DNA of 54,197 bases from CAZFQG01 sp964520785 (GTDB lineage: Bacteria > Planctomycetota > Planctomycetia > Pirellulales > Thermoguttaceae), in the NCBI GenBank assembly GCA_964520785.1, contig CAZFQG010000013.1, forward strand, positions 1-54,197, given 5' to 3'. Of this stretch, positions 8,578 through 14,818 are shown in pieces. The number at the start of each line of letters is the position of its first letter. The stretch's first letter is position 1. The position numbers and the translations under genes were made by a program. Under the pieces are notes generated by a model. That model was not told where the DNA came from. It ran no database searches and was given only the letters and a program-made list of their open reading frames with translations.

Positions 8578-9213
8578 CTACACCAGCTCTTTACGGACGG
8601 CCCAGACGGCGGCCTGCGTTCGGTCGGAAACCCCGATCTTCCGCAAGATGTGCTGAACGTGCTCTTTGACCGTCTCGTAACTGATGTGGAGCTGCGCCGC
8701 GATTTCCTTATTGGTCAAACCGTACGCCAGTTGTCGAAGGACTTCGCTCTCTCTCTGCGTCAGAGGAACCTCGATATCGGCGGTAAGCCGCGGAGTGGCA
8801 AGGGCACCGGTGACGCGCCGGAGTTCATCCCGCGTCCACGCACTTTCTCCTCGCGAGGCCTTTCGGATGGCTTCGATGAGGACCTCGCGGCCGGACGACT
8901 TCAGAACATACCCGCTGGCGCCGAGAGCCACGGACCGGGCCACGTACGTGGGATTGTCGTACGTCGAAAGGATCAGAATGGGGAGTTCCGGCTTGTCCAG
9001 CTTGATCCGTCCCAACGCGGTGAGCCCGTCGCCGTCCGGCATGCGGATGTCCAGGACGACGACATCCACGTCATTCTCCAGTGCGTAACGAACCGCTGCG
9101 TTCCCGGAAGCGACCTCCGCCGCGATTTCAATATCCGTTCCCGCAAGCAGCGTCCGCAATCCACACCGCACGACTTCGTGGTCGTCCGCGATCAATATTC
9201 GAATTGTACTCAT
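8578..9213 (-). CDS. NarL/FixJ-type response regulator
   Basis: Protein of 211 residues. Receiver domain (1-120) with the acidic pair D10-D11, the phospho-acceptor D55 in VVVLDIRMPD, S83/T84 and K105 in GYVLK, so all active residues are present. The LuxR-type helix-turn-helix (about 147-211) shows LTQRESEVLRQLAYGLTNKEIA and YETVKEHVQHILRKIGVSDRTQAA. It should be a phosphorylation-controlled DNA-binding activator. A GGAG site lies about 8 bases upstream of the ATG. No histidine kinase gene is adjacent, so the partner must be encoded elsewhere. It is followed on the same strand by the DUF523 gene after 21 bases and could be cotranscribed with it. Confidence 0.93.
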   Translation of the reverse strand: MSTIRILIADDHEVVRCGLRTLLAGTDIEIAAEVASGNAAVRYALENDVDVVVLDIRMPDGDGLTALGRIKLDKPELPILILSTYDNPTYVARSVALGASGYVLKSSGREVLIEAIRKASRGESAWTRDELRRVTGALATPRLTADIEVPLTQRESEVLRQLAYGLTNKEIAAQLHISYETVKEHVQHILRKIGVSDRTQAAVWAVRKELV

Positions 9214-9626
9214 TCGAAACTCCGTCTGTTTTTGAATGAAATCTCGATTAAGAGAGGGCCGACGGTTCTTACCCCCGCCAAGGATTAAGTTCCTTACCCT
9301 CCATTAATGATAGCAAAATTTGTGGGCATGCGGAGCCCCCCCATTGGAAAATATACGCAATTATATGGTTTTGAACCGTTTCTGGGAAGTAGATGGCCGA
9401 ATTACACGCTCACGGGGGGAGGACAAGTTCCCTCCGTTTGTGCAAAAAACACTACTCGGAATGAAAGTGATCCCCCAATTCGAAGTATTTTTGCGCCGGC
9501 CCTGACAAAAAACAGTGAGCTGGCCAACTGCGACGCGTACCCGCGGAAATCTCCCCAATTCTACTACGGGACGTGAGAAATTTGGTTTGAAAGGTCAAGA
9601 TATACCCACCATTAGGGGGGAGCTGT
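9214..9626. other. Intergenic region upstream of the ECF operon
   Basis: About 400 bases with mixed, AT-richer composition between the divergent response regulator and the ECF operon leader. I see no coding sequence with support and no clear promoter of TTGACA/TATAAT type, though promoters for both flanking transcripts are expected here. It ends at the strong ribosome site AGGGGGGAG (9614-9622). Confidence 0.4.
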
Positions 9627-9998
9627 ATGAAAAAAAGTGACTCCGTCGGCGTGCGGAGGTGCGAACCGGGGATTCGTTCGCGGCCGGAAGGTTCTTCGGT
9701 GCGGAGTGCTTCGTTGCAACGAGCGAGCCAAGGGAGGCGCGAAGCATCCGGCCCCCTTCTCGCCTCCGACGAGCCGTTCGGCCCCGCTTGCTCCGGCGTT
9801 TCGCGCGTGGTAAACTCGGCTCCGTCATTGAAACCGGGGTTTCCGGTTCAACGGCACGAAGTCTCCCGAGCGACGAAAGGGGCCGCTTCCTTCCGTCGAT
9901 CCCGCATTGAACCATTGTGGCAACTCGCGGGTCGCGCTCCGCGCCGGGGTTCTGGCTACGCCGGGAAGGTGGGCTTTCAGTCAAGAGCGACAACATGA
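9627..9998 (+). CDS. Possible small basic leader protein coupled to the ECF operon
   Basis: A 123-codon frame whose start ATG follows the strong purine run AGGGGGGAG by four bases and whose stop TGA overlaps the ATG of the next gene (ATGA at 9995-9998), the arrangement of translationally coupled genes. The predicted protein is rich in Arg and Ser, has no domain I recognise, and its third-position GC content (about 60 percent by my count) is no higher than the surrounding DNA, unlike the real genes around it. It also spans long self-complementary segments. It may be a leader frame, a real small protein, or an accident in a GC-rich leader. Confidence 0.3.
   Translation: MKKSDSVGVRRCEPGIRSRPEGSSVRSASLQRASQGRREASGPLLASDEPFGPACSGVSRVVNSAPSLKPGFPVQRHEVSRATKGAASFRRSRIEPLWQLAGRAPRRGSGYAGKVGFQSRATT
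9682..9885 (+). promoter_or_regulatory. Structured leader with alternative helices before the ECF operon
   Basis: Helix A: GGCCGGA (9682-9688) pairs with TCCGGCC (9747-9753), continued by TGCTTCG (9707-9713) with CGAAGCA (9740-9746). Helix A': GGAGGCG (9733-9739) pairs perfectly with CGCCTCC (9761-9767); it would enclose 9740-9760 and so excludes helix A. Helix B: CGGCCCC (9779-9785) with GGGGCCG (9879-9885), enclosing CTCGG/CCGAG (9815-9819/9866-9870), CCG/CGG (9822-9824/9852-9854) and the hairpin TTG-AACC/GGTTCAA (9828-9835/9845-9851). I matched no known riboswitch core (cobalamin, TPP, purine, NiCo). The helices are seen directly; a regulatory role is inferred from position and mutual exclusivity. 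Confidence 0.4.
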
Positions 9999-11152
9999 AT
10001 CACGTTGCATCATCGCGAGACATTGCCTATTGCGGGTCGTTCGGCGCGGCGGCGCTGCTCCTTCCGCTCCTTTTTCACATGGTTCGTCTTGGCCATGTTT
10101 TCATGCCGATGTATCTGCCGCTGGTGGCTTTGGCGTTTTTCGCGAGGCCCATTCCCGCGGCGTTGACGGCCTTTGTCGTTCCGATTCTGTCGGGGGCCAT
10201 CACCGGGATGCCGCCGTTCTATCCGCCGATCGCGGCGTTGATGGCGGTCGAGCTTTCCGTGATGGCGGCGATTATCGCGTCGCTGCGTTGCCTTCGGCAC
10301 CGGTCGAACGAATGGTTGGTCTTGCTGGGCGTATTGCTGTTGGGAAGGGTGCTTTACGTGACGCTGGTCTACTTCTTTTCCTTGTGGATTGAATTGCCGG
10401 CCGGGTTCCTGGCGGGGGTGTCTCTTCTGCAAGGATGGCCCGGCGTCGTCCTCATGATGATCGTGATTCCGCCCTTGGTACGGACCGCCGCCGGCCTGCG
10501 CATCCCGGAACCCGTACTCGGAAGCGAACCCCTCGGCGACGCCGTTCCCGCGACGGAGAAGGCGGCGTTCTTCAATTCCATCGCCGGCGAATGGGACGGA
10601 TGGCAAGACCTGGAGTCGCTGGACGGGAAGCTGTCGGCCGCGCTGGCCGGCTGGGATATCCGGCCGGACGAAACCGTCGTGGATGTCGGATGCGGCACCG
10701 GCAATCTGACGGGGGCCTTGTTGAAGATGCTTTCGCCGGAGGGGAGGGTCATCGCGGTCGATATCGCGTCGGCGATGATCGACGTGGCGAAACGGAAGAA
10801 TCCGGACGATCGCGTGGAATGGCACGTCGCCGACGCGGCACGTTTTCCGATCTCCGGCCGGTCGTGCGATCGGGTGGTCTGCTATTCGGTCTGGCCTCAT
10901 CTCGACGATTTCGAAGCAGCGGTTGCCGAGTTCCGACGGATTCTCCGCCCCGGTGGACGGGTGCATGTGCTGCATCTGGCCTCGCGAGAGACCATCAACG
11001 CGATCCACGCGAAGGCCTCGGCCGCCGTGCGACGCGATGTCCTGCCCCCCGCCGAGGAAACGGCCGCCCTGTTCAAGCGGTTCGGGTACTCGATTATCGA
11101 GAATGAGGAGGACGAAAGCCACTATTTGATCACCGCCCGCCGCGAGGGATAG
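9995..11152 (+). CDS. ECF transporter S component fused to SAM-dependent methyltransferase
   Basis: Protein of 385 residues in two parts. Residues 1-170 form about five or six membrane helices with the pattern of a PF12822-type ECF substrate-binding (S) component, including VFMPMYLPLVALAFF and the LSGAITGMPPFYPPIAALMAVEL segment. After a linker, residues 195-385 are a class I methyltransferase with motif I DVGCGTG (230-236), an acidic strand end in VIAVDIA, and LRPGGRVHVLHLA. The next genes encode EcfT and EcfA, so the first half is the substrate-specific subunit of a vitamin or metal-type importer. The fusion suggests that the imported compound, or something tied to it, is methylated on the cytosolic side. 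The substrate cannot be read from the sequence. Start chosen at the ATG before the first membrane helix. Confidence 0.82.
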   Translation: MNHVASSRDIAYCGSFGAAALLLPLLFHMVRLGHVFMPMYLPLVALAFFARPIPAALTAFVVPILSGAITGMPPFYPPIAALMAVELSVMAAIIASLRCLRHRSNEWLVLLGVLLLGRVLYVTLVYFFSLWIELPAGFLAGVSLLQGWPGVVLMMIVIPPLVRTAAGLRIPEPVLGSEPLGDAVPATEKAAFFNSIAGEWDGWQDLESLDGKLSAALAGWDIRPDETVVDVGCGTGNLTGALLKMLSPEGRVIAVDIASAMIDVAKRKNPDDRVEWHVADAARFPISGRSCDRVVCYSVWPHLDDFEAAVAEFRRILRPGGRVHVLHLASRETINAIHAKASAAVRRDVLPPAEETAALFKRFGYSIIENEEDESHYLITARREG

Positions 11153-11164
11153 CGGACAGCAATC

Positions 11165-11917
11165 ATGAAGAATGTCTGGCATGAGTCGTGGGGCCGTGGG
11201 TCCGGAAGAGTGAAACGCCTAGCCCCACAAACGCGGATACTCTGCGGAACCGCGGTATTCGCGACCGGGCTGGCCGTTCCGTTGGACCGTCTCTCGGGAT
11301 GGTTTTTTTTGATCTTTCTCGTTGTCGCGTGGATTCTGGCCTGCCGCCCTCCCGCCCACGTCTTCCGTGCGTTCTTCGTGCTGGGGTTGGTACTCTTTCT
11401 GCCCTATCTTCTCCTCGCCCCTTTGATCCGCCTGGAACGAGGGGCATTGGGATGGGATGCGGCGTTTCTTGCCGTGGGGATCGTGGCGGCTCGCGGTCAG
11501 GCCGGACTGCTGATCACGACCGCGACGCTTTCTGCGCTGAGTCTCGGCGATCTGCGGCAAGGACTTCTATCGCTTCCCATTCCCCGCCTGCTTTGCCTCA
11601 TTCTTCTCCATATCCTTCATCAAGCGGCCGAACTGTACTACGAATGTCGGCGCATTGCCGCGGCGATGGCCGTGAGGGGGGCCGCGGGACGTGCCAAGAC
11701 AGGGTGGAGATTGCTCGTCTCCTTGCCGACCGTCTGGCTGCCCCGGGTGATGTACCGCGCGGAGAGAGCCGCCGCGGCCATGGAAATCCGGCAATATGGT
11801 CGCGACGCGGCCGTCGAGTCGAGTCACCGCGGACTGACTCTCGCGGACTGGGGAAGCCTTGCGATGGTTGCGTCCGTGCTTTTCTTCTCGCTCGCGTGGC
11901 GAAAAGGAGGGATGTGA
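11165..11917 (+). CDS. ecfT: ECF transporter transmembrane (T) component
   Basis: Protein of 250 residues, CbiQ/EcfT family, with hydrophobic segments near 25-80, 95-120 and at the C-terminus. The two coupling motifs that bind the ATPase are visible as AAAMAVRGAAG (about 165-173) and AAAMEIRQYG (about 203-211), each with the key Ala and Arg. It starts 12 bases after the fusion gene and its TGA overlaps the next ATG by one base, so the three genes form a tight operon. The role is to couple ATP hydrolysis by the EcfA dimer to toppling of the S component. Confidence 0.88.
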   Translation: MKNVWHESWGRGSGRVKRLAPQTRILCGTAVFATGLAVPLDRLSGWFFLIFLVVAWILACRPPAHVFRAFFVLGLVLFLPYLLLAPLIRLERGALGWDAAFLAVGIVAARGQAGLLITTATLSALSLGDLRQGLLSLPIPRLLCLILLHILHQAAELYYECRRIAAAMAVRGAAGRAKTGWRLLVSLPTVWLPRVMYRAERAAAAMEIRQYGRDAAVESSHRGLTLADWGSLAMVASVLFFSLAWRKGGM

Positions 11918-12612
11918 TGACCGGGCCCGCGCTCCAATTCCGCGGTGTAACCCTATATTACGACGCCCGGCATCCCGTGGTGGAGGACCTCTCGTTTCAG
12001 GTGGGCGGCGGAGAACGGGTGGCGCTCGTCGGAGTCAACGGATCGGGAAAGACGACCGTACTTCTATCCTGCGCCGGGCTCGCCTCTTTTTCGGGGCAGA
12101 TTCACGTCGCCGGCACTGCGGTGACGCGAGGCACCCTTTCGGCGGTACGTGAGAAACTCGGTTTTCTGTTCAATACTCCGGAAGACCAATTGCTCTTTCC
12201 TACCCCGCTGGAAGACGCGGCGTTCGGCCTGCTCCGCCAAGGCGTTCCCCTGGAGGAAGCCAATGCACTCGCGGAACGCATGTTGGCGTCGCTGGGGATC
12301 GGGCATCTCGCGAAGACGCCCCTGCACCATCTTTCGCACGGCCAGAAACAACGCGTCGCGCTGGCCGGGGCACTCGTGTTACAGCCCTCCCTGCTGCTGT
12401 TGGACGAACCGACGGCGGGTCTGGATCCCCCTGCCAGACGCGAGCTTGGGGCCATTTTGCTCCGTATGCCCTCCGCCATGCTGGTGGCGACGCACGATTT
12501 GGATTTCGTCGAGCGACTTTGCACCCGCGTGCTCGTACTGGAAGGGGGCCGTCTGGCCTCGGACGAACCGAACACGCGGGATATCCGCCGCCGTTGGGAC
12601 TTGCCACGATAA
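11917..12612 (+). CDS. ecfA: ECF transporter ATP-binding protein
   Basis: Protein of 231 residues with all ABC ATPase motifs: Walker A GVNGSGKTT (39-47), the Q-loop NTPEDQ (86-91) that is typical of the ECF A subunits, signature LSHGQ (139-143), Walker B LLLLDE (159-164) and the switch His in ATHD (193). Only one A gene is present, so it presumably works as a homodimer, as in group I systems such as BioMNY and CbiMNQO. The ATG chosen overlaps the ecfT stop (TGATG) and follows a GGAGG ribosome site; a longer in-frame extension over ecfT is not credible. Confidence 0.93.
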   Translation: MTGPALQFRGVTLYYDARHPVVEDLSFQVGGGERVALVGVNGSGKTTVLLSCAGLASFSGQIHVAGTAVTRGTLSAVREKLGFLFNTPEDQLLFPTPLEDAAFGLLRQGVPLEEANALAERMLASLGIGHLAKTPLHHLSHGQKQRVALAGALVLQPSLLLLDEPTAGLDPPARRELGAILLRMPSAMLVATHDLDFVERLCTRVLVLEGGRLASDEPNTRDIRRRWDLPR

Positions 12613-12679
12613 CCGATTCACCCCAATCGTAGCTACGTTGAACCGCCCCGCCAGACATCCCAACGCCAGTCTATGCACA

Positions 12680-12697
12680 CTTAATAGGGGTATTAAG
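12680..12697 (-). other. AT-rich perfect hairpin just after tRNA-Leu
   Basis: CTTAATA and TATTAAG form a perfect seven-pair stem around GGGG, three bases past the tRNA 3' end on the minus strand and also downstream of ecfA on the plus strand. It lacks a T-run, so it is a weak terminator candidate for either side; a role in tRNA 3' processing is also possible. Confidence 0.35.
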
Positions 12698-12700
12698 TAC

Positions 12701-12783
12701 TACCGGAGGTGGGATTTGAACCCACACTGGTTTGCACCAACTGGATTTTGAATCCAGCGCGTCTGCCATTCCGCCACTCCGGC
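12701..12783 (-). tRNA. tRNA-Leu (anticodon CAA)
   Basis: On the minus strand GCCGGAG starts the acceptor stem and CTCCGGT closes it (G1-U72 wobble), with discriminator A. The anticodon arm CTGGA-TTCAAAA-TCCAG gives anticodon CAA, reading UUG. A long variable arm (TTGGTGCAAACCAG region) is typical of class II tRNA-Leu, and the T arm has GGGTTCAAATCCC. The CCA end is not encoded. A good promoter lies immediately upstream. Confidence 0.95.
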
Positions 12784-12794
12784 AAAGACGGTGT

Positions 12795-12823
12795 ATTTTA
12801 GCCCCTGGGGAGTTAGGTGGCAA
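12795..12823 (-). promoter_or_regulatory. Sigma-70-like promoter of tRNA-Leu
   Basis: On the minus strand TTGCCA (12818-12823) and TAAAAT (12795-12800) are separated by 17 bases. Transcription would start around 12788, about five bases before the mature tRNA. Confidence 0.6.
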
Positions 12824-12869
12824 CACCCTCTCCTCGGTCCGGCTGAGTATTTTCAAGAAACGACGACGG

Positions 12870-12985
12870 CGACGAGGTACCTCTTCCTGGACGAACGCCC
12901 TCACTCGCTCGGCGTGCATCTCGGGCTCGCCGATGATCAGACGCAGAACGACCGACGTATCGAGCCCCCAGCGGCTATTCCTCAC
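12870..12985 (-). pseudogene. Truncated VapC-like PIN-domain toxin
   Basis: From the GTG at 12985 the minus strand reads SRWGLDTSVVLRLIIGEP, the first strand of a PIN-domain ribonuclease with its first catalytic Asp, followed by HAERVRAFVQE. After about 40 residues the similarity ends and the frame runs into arginine-rich sequence and then into the tRNA-Leu gene. The other acidic residues of the PIN active site are absent, so the toxin cannot be functional. It overlaps the end of an antitoxin-like frame, as in vapBC operons. Confidence 0.6.
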
Positions 12986-13043
12986 CGCATTTAGCCCCTT
13001 CCGTTCCCATCGCCTTCTCGATGCCAAGGCGAATCGCCTCCAT
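12975..13043 (-). pseudogene. Antitoxin remnant upstream of the VapC fragment
   Basis: The minus strand encodes a short tail reading MEAIRLGIEKAMGTEGAKC and ending GEE at a TAG (12975-12977), which overlaps the GTG start of the VapC fragment by eleven bases. The overlap and order are those of vapB-vapC. No DNA-binding domain is recognisable upstream; the sequence there runs into the end of the purine permease gene. I treat it as the remains of the antitoxin C-terminus. Confidence 0.4.
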
Positions 13044-13098
13044 GTCCCTCTGCCACCTTGCCCCTCTGCCGTCCACGGCGTTCATCCTGCCGCCCCGC

Positions 13099-14547
13099 TC
13101 AAGCCCCCGCCTTCACGAAGACGAAATAGGCCACCATGACCACGGCCATCAGCACCATCAGCGGTTTGATGTCTTTGCGCTGGCCGGCGATGAGCTTGAT
13201 GATAGGGTAGGCGATGAAGCCGATGGCCAGGCCGTCGGCGATGGAGAAGGAGAGGGGAATGCCCAGGAGGATCAGGAAGGAGGGGATCGATTCGGCCGGA
13301 TTCGACCAGTCGATCTTCGTGACGTTACGCATCATCATGCTTCCGACGACGACCAGCGCGGGGGCCGTGACCACGGGATAGCTCCCGACCATCGCGACCA
13401 AAGGACTGAAGAACAGGGCCAAGAGGAACAACACGGCGGCGGTGAGCGCGGTCAGACCGGTGCGACCGCCCTGTTCCACTCCGGCGGCGCTTTCGATAAA
13501 GCTGGTAACGGTGCTGGTTCCCATCACCGCGCCGGCCGCCGTTCCCACCGCGTCGGAGAGGAGCGCCCGATTCGCCCGAGGCAGCTTGCCGTCCTTGATG
13601 AACCCCGCTTGCTCACTGACGCCGATAAGCGTTCCAAGGGTGTCGAAGAGGTCCATGAAGAGGAAGATGACGATGAACGGGATCATCGAAGCGGACAAGG
13701 CCCCCACGATGTCCATCTTGAGGAGTGTCGGCGCGATGGACGGTGGAAGCGCCGCCACCTCGGTCGTCGGCTGGAATTGCTCCACGAGGAGGGAGTCGGC
13801 AACCGTGCGCGACTCGGTAATCTCGGTCGGGAGATAGGGTAGGACGGACTTCAATCCAATCGCCAGCAGCGTGACGAGCACGATCCCAATGACGATCGCG
13901 CCGCGGACGCGACGCGCGAAGAGTCCCGCCGTCACGAACAGTCCGATCAGGAAAAGAACGATATCCGGCGAGGCGAAGTGGACGTTCAGCTTGACGCCGC
14001 TGGATGCGTCCGGCAAAATCAACGTCGCGTTCTTCGTTCCGATAAAGGCGATGAACAGGCCGATTCCCACGGCGATGCCGTTTCGCATGCTGGCGCTGAC
14101 CGCGTCGAGGAGTCTCTCTCGGACACCCAATACGGAAAGGAGCATGAAGAGAATACCGGCGATGAACACGACGCCCAAGGCGATCCGCCAGGGAGTCGTG
14201 ACCCCCTCCGCGAGCGCCCCGGCGGCGGTCTTCTCCTGAATCAGAAGGGCGGCCGCCGGCAATACGGAGAAGACGAAGAAGAAATTCTCACCCATTCCCG
14301 GCGCCTGGGCGATGGGGTAGCGGGCCCAAATTCCCATGATGGCCGTCGCCAGCGCCGCCGCCAGGCACGTGGCCGTCATGACGCTGCCGAAGTCCATTCC
14401 GGTATCCATGCCGAACATGGAACCCGAGAGGACCGCCGGTTGCACGAAGATGATGTACGACATCGTCAGGAACGTCGTCGTCCCGGCAAGGAGTTCCGTC
14501 CGGACGTTCGTGCCGTTCTCGCGGAGTTGGAATATTCTGTCGAACAT
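13099..14547 (-). CDS. NCS2 family (AzgA-like) purine permease
   Basis: Membrane protein of 482 residues with about 12 to 14 hydrophobic helices. The N-terminal RTELLAGTTTFLTMSYIIFVQP and QAPGMGENFFF, then GLFIAFIGTKNA, FLFMDLFDTLGTLIGV and GTSTVTSFIESAAGVEQGGRTGLTAL are hallmarks of the AzgA/PbuG branch, which imports guanine, hypoxanthine or adenine with protons. The start at 14547 puts MFDRIFQLREN first, as in relatives. A sigma-70-like promoter lies about 60 bases upstream. No purine riboswitch is seen; the predicted leader is too short for one. Confidence 0.9.
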   Translation of the reverse strand: MFDRIFQLRENGTNVRTELLAGTTTFLTMSYIIFVQPAVLSGSMFGMDTGMDFGSVMTATCLAAALATAIMGIWARYPIAQAPGMGENFFFVFSVLPAAALLIQEKTAAGALAEGVTTPWRIALGVVFIAGILFMLLSVLGVRERLLDAVSASMRNGIAVGIGLFIAFIGTKNATLILPDASSGVKLNVHFASPDIVLFLIGLFVTAGLFARRVRGAIVIGIVLVTLLAIGLKSVLPYLPTEITESRTVADSLLVEQFQPTTEVAALPPSIAPTLLKMDIVGALSASMIPFIVIFLFMDLFDTLGTLIGVSEQAGFIKDGKLPRANRALLSDAVGTAAGAVMGTSTVTSFIESAAGVEQGGRTGLTALTAAVLFLLALFFSPLVAMVGSYPVVTAPALVVVGSMMMRNVTKIDWSNPAESIPSFLILLGIPLSFSIADGLAIGFIAYPIIKLIAGQRKDIKPLMVLMAVVMVAYFVFVKAGA

Positions 14548-14609
14548 GATACGGTCCAAACACTTGGCAACTGCCGACAGCCCCCTCCAGGGAACCATTG
14601 GAGAAGTGA

Positions 14610-14638
14610 ATTCTAGCAGCAATCCCCCAAAATCGCAA
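14610..14638 (-). promoter_or_regulatory. Sigma-70-like promoter of the purine permease gene
   Basis: Minus-strand TTGCGA (14633-14638) and TAGAAT (14610-14615) with a 17-base spacer. The predicted transcript begins near 14603 and has a leader of about 55 bases containing a small CTCCA/TGGAG hairpin. Confidence 0.5.
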
Positions 14639-14818
14639 CGCGAGTGTTCAAGTTCAATTAGCCCGCCTCTGGTGAGTGCGAATCGTGCTTCTCAGGCCGG
14701 GATGGATTCGGTATTCTGAAGGAGGTTCCCGTCGCACGAATGCCCAGGACGGCTTTCCCGGCGGACCCGTCCACCATCACAGAAGACCCCAAGAACACCT
14801 TGAGGATAGGACTGTTTT

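Noticed and set aside
9560..9995. Cobalamin, TPP, purine or NiCo riboswitch
   Set aside because: No conserved core of those classes found; the helices do not fit their architecture.
9627..9998. Certain protein gene
   Set aside because: Good start and stop context, but composition unlike real genes nearby and no family; kept only as low confidence.
13978..14616. Plus-strand frame opposite the purine permease
   Set aside because: Antisense of a clear NCS2 permease, no motif.
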